A DNA stretch of 64,000 bases from Hyphomonas neptunium ATCC 15444 (GCF_000013025.1 NC_008358.1:1736001-1800000), one strand, 5' to 3'. Counted from the stretch's first letter, positions 17,261-26,699 are shown. Notes: generated by a model not told the origin, from the letters alone. Program-made: numbers and translations.

Positions 17261-17484
17261 TGCGGGTCCTCTTCTGCACTGAGCGCTGCATTTTCACGCG
17301 CCTTGCAAGCCCGGTAAAGCACGAGCCGAGCCGAACGGTGAGACCTCATCCGGCCGGCAGGCCGGGGCCCGCAGGAGGCTTGCGCGTCAACGGTCGGAGC
17401 GTGTGTTTCAGGCTGCTGCGGTATCGTGGTGGTCGCGCACGCGCTCAGCGCAAGGAGCGCCGCTGACGACAGGATTGCTTTCAT
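17257..17484 (-). CDS. Small predicted lipoprotein
   Basis: 75 residues with a lipoprotein signal (MKAILSSAALLALSAC, lipobox LSAC, Cys16) and an AGAGGG ribosome site. The mature part has one further pair of cysteines (38 and 60) and a basic centre (RPAGRMRSHRSARLVLYRAC). I do not recognise a family. Its stop overlaps the DUF3703 start as ATGA, so the two are coupled. It is the gene after the P1B-4 ATPase in the czc operon. Confidence 0.6.
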   Translation of the reverse strand: MKAILSSAALLALSACATTTIPQQPETHAPTVDAQASCGPRPAGRMRSHRSARLVLYRACKARENAALSAEEDPQ

Positions 17485-17587
17485 TGAAAAACCCTCTGCT
17501 TAGAAAATCCGAAATGGCCGGCGATGCGTTGCGCGTCTTCCGGAAGAGATTTGGTGAGCACTGTCGTCGTCATTTCAGCGGCCTCCA

Positions 17588-19579
17588 TCAGACGTGAGCA
17601 GGGCTCTGTTCATCGCGATAGGCCAGCAGCCTGAGGGCGTTGCCAACGACGATCAGCGTTGAACCTTCGTGCAGAAGAATGGCAGGGCCGATGCCGACGC
17701 CGAAGAGCGTCGCTGGAACAAGAACGGCCACGACACCAAGACTGACCCAGAGGTTCTGGCGAATGTTCCGGCTGGTCGCGCGGCTCAGCCCAACAGCAAA
17801 TGGTAGTGTGTCGAGATTGTCCGCCATCAGGGCGATGTCGGCGGTTTCCAGAGCGACGTCAGAGCCCGCCGCGCCCATTGCAATTCCGACATTCGCGTTC
17901 GTCATTGCCGGGGCATCGTTGACGCCGTCGCCAACCATCGCGACACCGCCTTGCTGTTTCAGTTCCTTGATCTTTGCGACCTTGTCGTCCGGCATCAGGT
18001 CTCCGAACGCCTCGTCCAGTCCGAGATCGCGGGCGATGGCGTTGGCGACACGGTGATTGTCGCCGGAGATCATCATCATCCGCGTGATGCCCAGCTTTCG
18101 TATCTGCGCGATCACGCGTTTGGTGGCGGGACGGGGCGTGTCCATCAGGCCGATGGCGCCCAGGAAGCGGCCGCCCTGCGCGACCACCATCATCGTGCGG
18201 CCCGTGTCGAAAAGCGTGTCCACTTCCCGCGCGAGCGTTTCGGGCATGGCAGGACCGCTTTCGCCGTCGAACATCGCAGGCTTGCCGATCAGGACGAGTT
18301 CGCCCCCGACCATCGCGCTGACGCCCTTGCCGGTGAGGCTTTGGAACTCTGCCGCCTCCGGACCTTTCGGAAGATCCTTCTCGCGTGCCGCCGCTACGAT
18401 AGCACGCGCAAGGGGATGATCGCTGAAGGCCTCCACAGCGGCGGCGGTCGCCAGCAGCGCGCGCCCGTCGGCTCCTTCGAAGGCAACGATATCGACGACC
18501 TTGGGCTCACCGATGGTCAGCGTGCCGGTCTTGTCGAATGCGATTGCGTTCAACCCGCCAAGCGCCTCCAGCGGCGCACCGCCCTTGATCAGTACACCGC
18601 CATTTGCTGCCCGGGCGATACCGCTGAGGATCGCGCTCGGCGTGGCAATCGCCAACGCGCAGGGGCTTGCTGCAACCAGAACGGCCATCGCGCGATAGAA
18701 GCTTTCGGAGGGTGCCTCGTCCAGGAAAAGCCATGAAAACCCCGTCAGCACCGCGAGGGCGATGACCAGCGGCACAAAGATCTTCTCGAAGCGCTTGATG
18801 AACGTCTGTGTCGGGGACTGTCGTGTTTCGGCTTCAGAAACGAGTTTGACAACGCGGGCGAGCGCAGACTCAGACGAGAGCCGCGTGACGTAAATGTCGA
18901 GACTGCCGCTCCCGTTGATTGATCCCGCGAAGACCTTGTGCTGCGGCCCGGCTGCCTCGATCTCGGCAACCGATGTGCCGGGCAGGGGGCGTTTGTCGAC
19001 CGGCGCGCTTTCGCCGGTGATCGGCGCCTGGTTGACGCTGCTTTCGCCGGCAGTCACGACCCCGTCCACCGGCAGCCGCTCGTTGGACCGCACGACAACG
19101 ATGTCGCCAAGCTGAATGTTTTCGATGCGCATCTCGACGGTCTCGCCATTGCGCCTGACGAGGGCGGAGTCAGGGGCGAGCTCTGCCAGCGCCTGGATGG
19201 CCCGCGTCGCGCGGCCCATTGCATAGTGTTCGAGCGCGTGTCCCAGGCTGAATAGAAAGAGCAATAGCGCTCCTTCGGCCCAGGCGCCGAGGATGGCGGC
19301 GCCGGCAGCGGCGACGAGCATCAGGAAGTCGATCTCGAACTTTGCGTCCGCGACTTTCTCAATTGCTTCTTTCAGTGCGAAGAAGCCGCCAAAGATGTAA
19401 GCGCCGACGAGCAGGAGGATGGAAAGCCAGCCAGGGACAATGCCGAGCTTTGGCCCCAGCCACCCAACGACCAGCAAGGCGCCGCAGGTCAGGGAAAATA
19501 TCAGCTCGAGATTGTCGGATTTGCCGTGATCGTGCTTGTCGGGCGCATTCGGTTGATGTGTGGCAGGTTCAATTGACAT
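17588..19579 (-). CDS. P1B-4-type heavy-metal ATPase (Co/Zn/Cd class)
   Basis: 663-residue P-type metal exporter with only a short His-containing N-terminal tail and no CxxC domain. The metal site in the sixth membrane helix is SPC (ASPCALAIATPSA, about residue 304) and the last helix has HEGST (about 636). These two motifs define the P1B-4 group that moves Co, Zn or Cd (CzcP/CoaT). TGES, DKTGTLTIGEP (about 349), SDHPLARAI and [10 protein letters not shown] complete the catalytic core. It follows czcA in the same direction and should supply cytosolic export next to the CzcCBA pump. Confidence 0.94.
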   Translation of the reverse strand: MSIEPATHQPNAPDKHDHGKSDNLELIFSLTCGALLVVGWLGPKLGIVPGWLSILLLVGAYIFGGFFALKEAIEKVADAKFEIDFLMLVAAAGAAILGAWAEGALLLFLFSLGHALEHYAMGRATRAIQALAELAPDSALVRRNGETVEMRIENIQLGDIVVVRSNERLPVDGVVTAGESSVNQAPITGESAPVDKRPLPGTSVAEIEAAGPQHKVFAGSINGSGSLDIYVTRLSSESALARVVKLVSEAETRQSPTQTFIKRFEKIFVPLVIALAVLTGFSWLFLDEAPSESFYRAMAVLVAASPCALAIATPSAILSGIARAANGGVLIKGGAPLEALGGLNAIAFDKTGTLTIGEPKVVDIVAFEGADGRALLATAAAVEAFSDHPLARAIVAAAREKDLPKGPEAAEFQSLTGKGVSAMVGGELVLIGKPAMFDGESGPAMPETLAREVDTLFDTGRTMMVVAQGGRFLGAIGLMDTPRPATKRVIAQIRKLGITRMMMISGDNHRVANAIARDLGLDEAFGDLMPDDKVAKIKELKQQGGVAMVGDGVNDAPAMTNANVGIAMGAAGSDVALETADIALMADNLDTLPFAVGLSRATSRNIRQNLWVSLGVVAVLVPATLFGVGIGPAILLHEGSTLIVVGNALRLLAYRDEQSPAHV

Positions 19580-19620
19580 GGTCGCAAATCCTGACGGGCT
19601 GATCCCCTGGCTTGTGAACA

Positions 19621-19647
19621 GGGGCGGCGCTGGTTGGGCGCCGCCCC
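19621..19647. terminator. Strong intercistronic hairpin between czcA and the P1B-4 ATPase
   Basis: GGGGCGGCGC (19621-19630) and GCGCCGCCCC (19638-19647) form a perfect 10-base, all-G/C stem with a 7-base loop, 8 bases after the czcA stop on the minus strand. There is no U-run, so it may be a partial terminator or an mRNA-processing or stabilising hairpin rather than a full stop. Confidence 0.5.
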
Positions 19648-19654
19648 TCTGATG

Positions 19655-22600
19655 CTATTCCGCCGGTATGGCGGGGCGCTCATGTTTGCCCTCGACCAGC
19701 GAGTGGTGCCCGTCCGGTTTGGGGGCAAACCAGCGATGGAGCGCCGGCACCACCAGCAACGTCAGCAAGGTCGATGAGACGAGGCCGCCGATCACCACAG
19801 TGGCGAGCGGGCGCTGCACTTCGGCGCCCACGCCGGTGGCGAAGAGCAGCGGGGCGAGGCCGAGCGCCGTTGTTGCCGCCGTCATCAACACCGGAAGTGC
19901 CCGCAGACCCGCAGCTTCGATGGCGAGGTCCTCGAGATTGCGTCCGGCCCTTGCAAAGTCATCCATGAAGCTGACCAGCACCATGCCGTTTCCAAGGGCG
20001 ATGCCGAACAGGGCGATGAACCCCACCGTGGCAGGCACAGAGACAGGCAACCCGGCAATCCAGAGCGCCAGTGCCCCTCCGGTCAACGCCAACGGAATGT
20101 TCAGCAGGATAAGCACCGCCGACATCAGCCGCCCGAACGTCAGGAGGAGGATCAGGAAAACGATGCCGAGCGTAATCGGGATCACGACCGCAAAGCGCGC
20201 ATTGGCTTGCTGTTGCAGTTCGTACTGTCCACCCCACTCCACACGATATCCGGCAGGCAGGTCCAGACCCGCCGTCACGGCCGCCTGAGCTTCCTCAACA
20301 TAGCTTCCGATGTCACGGTCCCGCACATTGAGCTGCACGGTGATGAACCGCTCGCCATTCTCCCGGGTTATCTGGCGAGGCCCAACGATCTCCCGGATAT
20401 CAGCAATGCTCTCCAGGGGAATGCGTGCACCGCTGGAAGACTCCAGGATAATGCGCCCGATGGCTGCCGGCGTGTTGCGGCCGGCTTCGTCGTAACGCAC
20501 CACCACCGGAAATTGCCGGACACCCTCGAAGACGACGCCCGCTTCGGCGCCGCCGACGCCTGACCGCAAGGCCTCAAGCGCTTCTTCGATGCTGAGGCCG
20601 TAGCGGCCAAGCGCAACCCGGTCGAGCGAGACGACAAGCTGCGGCGCGCCGGTAATCTGGTCGGCCTGGACATCGCTGGCACCAGGAACCTCCTGAAGAA
20701 GGGATTGAAGGGCTTGCGAGCTTTCGAGAAGCACTTCGGAATCAGGTCCGAAAATCTTCACGGCAAGTTGTGCTTTGGTACCGGTCAGTAGCTCATCGAT
20801 GGACATGGCGATCGGCTGGCCGATATTGACCCTCACCCCGGGGAATGCGCTGAGATTGTCTGAAATCGCTTCACGCAACTCTTCCGGATTGAGCCCCTTG
20901 CGCCATTCCTTTCTGGGTTTCAGCGCAACAAATGCTTCGATACTGTTGACGGGGTCGGCATGGGCGCCAACTTCGCCCCGCCCGATCCGGCTGACGATGG
21001 AATCGATTTCGGGAAACGCTTCCATAAGCCGTTTCTCGATCCGGGTTGATGTGGCGCTGGCTTCCGTTAGCGAAATGGAGGGCGCCATGGCGACCCTCAG
21101 CAGGATGTCACCCTCTTCAAGCGCCGGTGTGAACTCCGACCCCAGGCGTGTCGCCGCAAGGCCGCCAGCGACCAGCAGGACGCCTGCCAGGGCAAGAGCA
21201 GCAATCCGTTGGCGGACGAAAAATGCGGCGAACGGTTTGATGATCCTGGTGAGCCGGCTGTCGCCCGCAGTCTGGGCCGATCGCGACGGCCGCATGAGGC
21301 CAAGGGCCATTGCCGGCGCAATCAACGCTGCGTAGATCAGCGATCCGGTCATTGCGAGCGCGGCCGAGGCCGCCAGCGGCCGGAAGGTTTTGCCCTCGGT
21401 GCCTTGCAACGAAAATAGCGGCAGGAACACGATGATGACCACCGCTACGGCCGCGATCAGCGGTGCAATCACTTCTGCGCTCGACCGTGCGACCGTCATT
21501 CGGTTGTCCTCACCCTCCGGTCTTTCACGGAAACCGCGCGCAACGTTCTCCGCGATCACGATGGCCCCATCGACCATCATACCGATGGCAATGGCGACCC
21601 CTCCGAGCGTCATCAGATTGGCGCCGATGCCGAAAACGTTCATCGCGATGAACGCAAATCCGACCGAGAAGGGGATCGAAAACACGACGACCAGGCTTGG
21701 GCGCCAGCCGCCAAGCAGCAGGAACACGACAATCGCAACGAGCAGGCCGCCTTGCCACAGTGCTGTCGTCACCGTTGCAGCGGCTTTTTCCACAAGGGTA
21801 CCCTGGTCATAGTAGGGTATTGCGCGCACGCCGTCGGGCAGGGAGGCGTTGATTTCATCAAAGCGCGCCTTGGCGTTCTCGATGACATCGGACGTGTTGC
21901 TGCCATAGAGTTTGAGGACGAGACCGGCAACCACCTCGCCTTCGCCGTTCGCCGTGGCCATACCCTGGCGAACGGCGCCGCCGATTTCGACCTCTCCCAG
22001 ATCGCCAACCCGGACGGTGCGTCCGTCGACTGTCTTGACCGGCGTTTCCACGAGATCGGCGATCGTTGTCGCCAGACCAACGCCGCGGACCGTGTATTGC
22101 TCGGCGCCCAGCTCGATGAACTGCGCACCTGCCGTTCTGTTGGCGCTCTTCAGGGCGTCGATCACTTCACTGATCTGAATGTCCTGCGCGAGCAGTGAAT
22201 CCGGATCGAGGTTGACCTGGTACTGCTTCTCATAGCCGCCAAGCGCCAGGACTTCGGTAATGCCTTCGACCGACTGGAGCGGGTACTTGATCATCCAGTC
22301 AGCGATTTCGCGCATTTCAACCAGCGACCGGGTGCCGGAGTCATCAACGAGCCGGAAATACATGATGATGCCGAGGCCGGTCGAAATCGGTCCCATCTTC
22401 GGCGTACCAAAGCCTTCGGGAATAGCCTCGGCAGCTTCTCCGAGACGCTCGCCCACAACCTGGCGGGCAAAATAGACGTCTGTGCCGTCCTCGAAATAGA
22501 TGTTGAGTACGGATAATCCGAAGTTCGATGTCGAGCGCATTTCCCGGACCTTGGGCAGGCCGGACATGGCGGTCTCGATCGGAAAGGTCACATACCGCTC

Positions 22601-22780
22601 GACCTCCTCCGGGGAGAGGCCTTCGGTCTCGGTGAAGATCTGGACAAGCGCGGGAGACGGATCCGGAAAAGCGTCAACCGGCAGACTGCGGAAGGCAAAA
22701 AGTCCGCCCAGGGTCATTGCGATGACAGCAATCGCTGCCAGCAGGCGTCCGCCTGCAATTCTGTGCATGAGGTTCAGCAT
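19655..22780 (-). CDS. czcA: CzcA-type heavy-metal RND efflux pump
   Basis: 1041-residue proton antiporter of the HME-RND family, with the expected 12 membrane helices and two large periplasmic loops. Family patterns include VDAFPDPSPALVQIFTETEG at the first porter loop and, in helix 4, AIAIGMMVDGAIVIAENVAR (about residue 400) with the Asp of the proton relay. The GMMVDG version differs from CusA-type helix 4 and is closer to divalent-cation pumps, but I cannot give the exact metal. It is in an operon with czcB (14-base gap) and czcC. Confidence 0.94.
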   Translation of the reverse strand: MLNLMHRIAGGRLLAAIAVIAMTLGGLFAFRSLPVDAFPDPSPALVQIFTETEGLSPEEVERYVTFPIETAMSGLPKVREMRSTSNFGLSVLNIYFEDGTDVYFARQVVGERLGEAAEAIPEGFGTPKMGPISTGLGIIMYFRLVDDSGTRSLVEMREIADWMIKYPLQSVEGITEVLALGGYEKQYQVNLDPDSLLAQDIQISEVIDALKSANRTAGAQFIELGAEQYTVRGVGLATTIADLVETPVKTVDGRTVRVGDLGEVEIGGAVRQGMATANGEGEVVAGLVLKLYGSNTSDVIENAKARFDEINASLPDGVRAIPYYDQGTLVEKAAATVTTALWQGGLLVAIVVFLLLGGWRPSLVVVFSIPFSVGFAFIAMNVFGIGANLMTLGGVAIAIGMMVDGAIVIAENVARGFRERPEGEDNRMTVARSSAEVIAPLIAAVAVVIIVFLPLFSLQGTEGKTFRPLAASAALAMTGSLIYAALIAPAMALGLMRPSRSAQTAGDSRLTRIIKPFAAFFVRQRIAALALAGVLLVAGGLAATRLGSEFTPALEEGDILLRVAMAPSISLTEASATSTRIEKRLMEAFPEIDSIVSRIGRGEVGAHADPVNSIEAFVALKPRKEWRKGLNPEELREAISDNLSAFPGVRVNIGQPIAMSIDELLTGTKAQLAVKIFGPDSEVLLESSQALQSLLQEVPGASDVQADQITGAPQLVVSLDRVALGRYGLSIEEALEALRSGVGGAEAGVVFEGVRQFPVVVRYDEAGRNTPAAIGRIILESSSGARIPLESIADIREIVGPRQITRENGERFITVQLNVRDRDIGSYVEEAQAAVTAGLDLPAGYRVEWGGQYELQQQANARFAVVIPITLGIVFLILLLTFGRLMSAVLILLNIPLALTGGALALWIAGLPVSVPATVGFIALFGIALGNGMVLVSFMDDFARAGRNLEDLAIEAAGLRALPVLMTAATTALGLAPLLFATGVGAEVQRPLATVVIGGLVSSTLLTLLVVPALHRWFAPKPDGHHSLVEGKHERPAIPAE

Positions 22781-22794
22781 GGGGTGGGGTGTCC

Positions 22795-24099
22795 TTAGTG
22801 GGCGTGGCCGTCGCCGAAAGCGTCTTTTTCAAGCTGCGCTTTCAGGGTGAAGGCACCGGCCGAGACAAAGCGCTCGCCTTGCTCCAGCCCGTCGAGGATT
22901 TCTGTGAGACCCGCGCTGGCGCGGCCCGGCTTTACTGGTCGCGGCGCAAATCCACCTTCGACGGGGACAAAAACTGACGGTTTGTCCTCGACAACCACGA
23001 TCGCATCGGACGGAACATGCAGCGTGCGGCCGGATTCGCCGACCGAGATTTCGGCGGTAACGAACTGGCCCGGGCGGAGGCGGCTTTCCGGGTTGTCTAC
23101 GATCACGCGCGCCGTGCTGGTGCGGGTCGTTTCGCTGATAACGGGGAGTATCAGCGCAATCTTGCCGCGGGCGGCTTCCGCGCCATCCCGCGTTCGCAGG
23201 ATGACTGGCTGGCCAGTTTCAATTGCGCTGGCATCATCCTTGTAGACCGCGATGTCTGCCCAGAGTTGGCTGTCATCCACAATGATGAACAGCGCCTCGC
23301 CACCTGCTTCAACGCTTGAACCAATCGAAACACTCCGGGAAATGACCGTGCCGCCGAGAGGGGCAATGAGGGCTGCGTTGGCCAGGGAGCCATCCGGTGC
23401 TTGGCCGAGCCGCTCAAGCACGCTATCGCTGATTCCGACGGCGTGGAGCTTGTTCTCCATCGCTTCCCGTTCGGCGCGGGCGCTGATCAGGGCGGCTTGG
23501 GCGGCATCCAGTTCAGCCTGCGACGTAATCTTGTCGGCAAACAGACGCTCTTCACGGGCAAACTGCGAGGCCGCAAGGCTTTCTGCGGATTTCGCTGTCA
23601 GGAAGTCCGCCTTCAGACCGGCGAGTTCGCGGCTGGACAAGACAGCAAGGCGTTCGCCGCGCTTGACCTTGTCGCCTTCGCCCTTGTCCAGTCTCGAGAC
23701 CAGGCCGCTGACGGGCGCAGCAACCTGCGCCACCCGGTCGGCATCAAAACGAAGCTCTGCTGGCAAAGAGAGCGTTTCACTGAGCGGTCCGGTCTCCGCC
23801 GGTGACAGGGCGATCCCGGCTTCAGCTGCGGCAGCCTTGTCGAGCAGAACAACGTCACCGTTCGCTTCGTCGCCATGATCGTCATGATCGTCATGACCTT
23901 CTTCTTCGCCGTCGGCATGGCCTTCCTCTTCAGAATGCCCGTCTTCTTCTTCGGCGTGATCGTCATGATCCGCGTGCTCGTCGGTTGTCGCTCCGGCGAC
24001 CGCTGCAGCATCTGCGCGGGCCGTGTCACCGGAACCGCCGCAGCCGGCGAGCGTCATGGCCAGCACCAGTGCCAGCCCAGTCAGTTTGGGGTCGATCAT
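22795..24099 (-). CDS. czcB: CzcB-type periplasmic adaptor with His/Asp/Glu-rich N-terminal region
   Basis: 434-residue membrane-fusion protein. The signal ends in a lipobox (LAGC, Cys20). Residues ~40-82 are an acidic His-rich stretch (HADHDDHAEEEDGHSEEEGH, then further HDDHDDHGDE) suited to bind divalent cations, as in CzcB. Hairpin and barrel-sandwich domains follow (PVSGLVSRLDKGEGDKVKRG, APLGGTVISRSVSIGSSVEA). The C-terminal membrane-proximal domain ends FGDGHAH. It overlaps czcC by 4 bases. Confidence 0.93.
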   Translation of the reverse strand: MIDPKLTGLALVLAMTLAGCGGSGDTARADAAAVAGATTDEHADHDDHAEEEDGHSEEEGHADGEEEGHDDHDDHGDEANGDVVLLDKAAAAEAGIALSPAETGPLSETLSLPAELRFDADRVAQVAAPVSGLVSRLDKGEGDKVKRGERLAVLSSRELAGLKADFLTAKSAESLAASQFAREERLFADKITSQAELDAAQAALISARAEREAMENKLHAVGISDSVLERLGQAPDGSLANAALIAPLGGTVISRSVSIGSSVEAGGEALFIIVDDSQLWADIAVYKDDASAIETGQPVILRTRDGAEAARGKIALILPVISETTRTSTARVIVDNPESRLRPGQFVTAEISVGESGRTLHVPSDAIVVVEDKPSVFVPVEGGFAPRPVKPGRASAGLTEILDGLEQGERFVSAGAFTLKAQLEKDAFGDGHAH

Positions 24100-25391
24100 T
24101 GTGTGTCTCCGTCAAAGGGGGCCGCGCCGATCAGGCTGCGGAGCAAAAGGTCTGCCGCGCGCGCATCCCGGCGGGCGGCAATGGTGGCCTGGCGCACGTC
24201 GATCAGGGCCGCGCGCGCCTGGAGGGTGGTGGTGAGGTCGAAACGGCCGATCGCGTAACCCTGGTCAGCGGCTTCGAATGCGGCTTCTGCCTCTGGCAGC
24301 GCCTCTTTGGTGAGAATTGATAGCCTCGTGTTCGCCGCGCGGGCGGTAGCGGTGGCTGCCGCCTGTTCGGCCCTGAGCCGCGCCTCGACCGCTTCGGCAG
24401 AAACCTTTGCGGCGTCGCCGCGAAGACGGGTCGCCCGAACGGTATCGCTGCCGCGGTCAAACAGCGGCAGAGGCAAGCTCAGCCCGGCAACGAAAGCGCT
24501 ATCGCCTGTCGCTTCGAACCGGCGGACCCCACCTGAAAGTGTGACGTCCGGAATAGCTTCAGCCCGGGCGCGCTTGAGTTCGGCCTCTCTGGCGTCCACC
24601 GCAGCCTTGGCGGCAGCCAGGTTCGGATGAGGCGCCGTACCCGATTGGGCGGCGGCAATGATCTGGAACTCTGAGGGAACGGCAAAACGCAGATCGGCTT
24701 CGCCCCAGAGACTTGCGAGCGCATACGCCCTCGCCTCGACTTCGCCCCGGGCCAACGCCGCTTCGGCACGTAGGCTCGCGGCGTCTGCGCGGGCGCGGGC
24801 AAGCTCAGGAGGCGCCGCAGCGCCCGCCTCCACCCTTTTGCTGACGGTTTCTGCCAGGGTTGAGCTGAGGTTTGATGCCTCATCGGCGAGCCTTGCCGCT
24901 TCGGACGCGGCGACCAGGTCGGCATACGCAAGCGCTGCCTCGCGTTCGGATTCGCGAAGGATGACAGCGCATTCAGCAGTCCCCAGCGCCGCCCGGGCGC
25001 GGGCTGCGCGTTCTTCCAGGCCCCGCTTATTGCCCAGCCGGAAGGTCTGTTCGACCCCGAATGTTGTCTCGGACTGGTCGAAGCCGGACAGGGCGCCGCC
25101 GCCGGAGAAGTTCTCGAAATCTGCGGTGAGCGTTGGATTGAGCCACCTGCCGGCCTGGTCCGCATCTGCATTGAGCGCGCGGGCTTCAAGTCCGGCGGCC
25201 CGTATATCCGGAGATGTTCGGCGGATTTCATTGAGCGCCGCCTCAAGCGTCAGGGGCACATCTGGAGAGAGCGCGCTCGGCGCGGCAACATGGTCTGGCA
25301 TGCAAGGGCTTGCAGAGGCGCTGCCTGCCGCGACGAATGCGGCGAGGGCGAACGCCGGGGCGGCAAGCGCGCCCCGATAAAGGAATGTCAT
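24096..25391 (-). CDS. czcC: CzcC-type outer-membrane efflux factor
   Basis: 431-residue TolC/OEP-family protein with signal peptide (AAGSASA). It shows the two OEP repeats, each a long Ala/Arg/Glu-rich helical hairpin, and the CzcC-like GRWLNPTLTADFENFSGGG strand and FGVEQTFRLGNKRGLEERAA. It provides the outer-membrane duct for CzcA/CzcB. The stop overlaps the czcB start. The gene follows the small secreted protein at 25813 after 77 bases. Confidence 0.9.
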   Translation of the reverse strand: MTFLYRGALAAPAFALAAFVAAGSASASPCMPDHVAAPSALSPDVPLTLEAALNEIRRTSPDIRAAGLEARALNADADQAGRWLNPTLTADFENFSGGGALSGFDQSETTFGVEQTFRLGNKRGLEERAARARAALGTAECAVILRESEREAALAYADLVAASEAARLADEASNLSSTLAETVSKRVEAGAAAPPELARARADAASLRAEAALARGEVEARAYALASLWGEADLRFAVPSEFQIIAAAQSGTAPHPNLAAAKAAVDAREAELKRARAEAIPDVTLSGGVRRFEATGDSAFVAGLSLPLPLFDRGSDTVRATRLRGDAAKVSAEAVEARLRAEQAAATATARAANTRLSILTKEALPEAEAAFEAADQGYAIGRFDLTTTLQARAALIDVRQATIAARRDARAADLLLRSLIGAAPFDGDTQ

Positions 25392-25468
25392 GGAAAGATT
25401 TGATCCTCAGGCTGATGTCTCGGCAGGCACCGGACGCGAAGGACGCATCCGGAAACGGTTGCAGAGGA

Positions 25469-25813
25469 TCAGGCCCGAGGCGGACGCAGCAGTTCGTAGG
25501 GCGGGGCTTTCAACACAGCAGTGTCGGGCTTCAACGAAAAACGTGGGCTCGTTGTAATCAGGTCAAAGGTGACGCCTTCGTTGGCACGCCAGATGGGATG
25601 ATGGCAGGCGCCGCAGGTGTGCACAGCGTGCTCGTGCCCGCCGGATGGGTCGGAATCTTCCGGCGCCGCCGTATCAGCCGTGTGATCGACATAGCAGATC
25701 GTTGACCGCTCGGCGGCGTGCGCATCTTCCGCCAAAGGTCCGGCAACGAAGGCCAGCGCAACAAGCGCGGCCATTAAAAACCGGAACCAGGAAGACGCGA
25801 CTGTCAGCACCAT
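25469..25813 (-). CDS. Small secreted CxxC protein leading the czc operon
   Basis: 114 residues from ATG 25813, with a signal peptide (about residues 1-33, ending DAHA). The mature part holds Cys40, then an acidic/His stretch (DHTADTAAPEDSDPSGGHEH) and HTCGACHH (Cys67, Cys70), and ends PPYELLRPPRA. Signal peptide, acidic linker and CxxC at residue ~70 match the proteins that lead the cus and cop operons, though the tail differs. No established function; periplasmic zinc/cobalt/cadmium binding is inferred. Confidence 0.7.
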   Translation of the reverse strand: MVLTVASSWFRFLMAALVALAFVAGPLAEDAHAAERSTICYVDHTADTAAPEDSDPSGGHEHAVHTCGACHHPIWRANEGVTFDLITTSPRFSLKPDTAVLKAPPYELLRPPRA

Positions 25814-26405
25814 AATGCCCAGATAGCATCGAATAGTTGTGTTTGCATGAAAAATTTGCGGCAAGCCGTTTTGCCGCACGCGCTGGGTCAGCTTGCGAGA
25901 TGTAGGCCGCACGGGCGCATTTCTGCGGCTTGCAACACTATTACACACCGACAGCTGTAATAAAGTATCGTAGCGTTGGCTTGGTTGGCGCATGTTTGCC
26001 TATCTTCGACATCACTGCAGTGCAGCGCCTCGCGCAATTGTTATGGCTGGCTTCGACCCGGACGCTTCCGGAATGAACCCGGCAACATTTTTTGCAATAG
26101 CGGCGGTCTAGCGAAATAACGAAACGGCCTTCAGTTAACCATGTCGCAAGGGATAGACCGTTGTGAAAGACCCTCGGCCGCGCGGTCCATCGCGGGTAGC
26201 CTTCCCCCGGTCAAATAGGGCCCAGATTTGATCTGGCTACGGCCCATATCGGCGCGACGTTAAACGGGACCAAAGCGAGTGGATCCTGGCCATTGCGCCC
26301 AATCCTTTGTCGCTTTGACCAAGGCGTTTGCCTCAGTCGCAACTGAGCATGCTACGGGCGATTCAGCCCGCGCTGCAAGGCAAACAAGTGCGGACCGCCC
26401 GCGCA
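25814..26405. other. Non-coding stretch between the czc operon and the element module
   Basis: About 590 bases with no convincing gene. It contains the two dyads described at 25857-25962, which probably belong to the czc promoter. From 26000 to 26405 I see short frames only, without ribosome sites. It marks the change from the metal island to the conjugative-element genes. Confidence 0.45.
25857..25962. promoter_or_regulatory. Two dyads upstream of the czc operon
   Basis: TGCGGCAA-N6-TTGCCGCA (25857-25878) has 8-base perfect arms about 45 bases upstream of the small secreted protein's start. TATTACA-N10-TGTAATA (25939-25962) has 7-base perfect arms about 130 bases upstream. The second resembles two-component or repressor sites in spacing. 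The cognate regulators are unknown. Confidence 0.45.
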
Positions 26406-26699
26406 TTACCTTCGCGCTGTGCTCAGAACGGCTCGCATATAGCTCTCGACTTCGTTCTCAACCCAAACGCTCCGACGGCCAATGTGAATGGGCGCCGGGA
26501 AGGGCTGGACCGGATCCTTGATCAGTTCGTAGAGAAGCGACCGGCTGATTGTCAGCCTGTCAAGAACATCGCGAAGTGACAGAAAGCGCAAACCCATCTC
26601 ACTTTCCCGCTCATTCGAGTGGGTCAGTGTCGGCGGTCGTTCTGACGCTTCGCGTTCAGCTGCCATGCGAATAAACGCGCGTGGGGGGAACTGGCTCAT
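26406..26699 (-). CDS. AlpA-family DNA-binding regulator (excisionase-like)
   Basis: 97 residues with a MerR-like winged-helix unit: FLSLRDVLDRLTISRSLLYE, then PAPIHIGRRSVWVENEVESY. AlpA proteins control integrase and excision genes in P4-type islands. The start at 26699 overlaps the DUF736 stop by 4 bases; an internal Met at residue 35 (MGLRFLSL) gives a shorter form that covers the whole domain. It is the last gene of the remaining element backbone and a candidate for binding the repeats near the integrase. Confidence 0.85.
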   Translation of the reverse strand: MSQFPPRAFIRMAAEREASERPPTLTHSNERESEMGLRFLSLRDVLDRLTISRSLLYELIKDPVQPFPAPIHIGRRSVWVENEVESYMRAVLSTARR

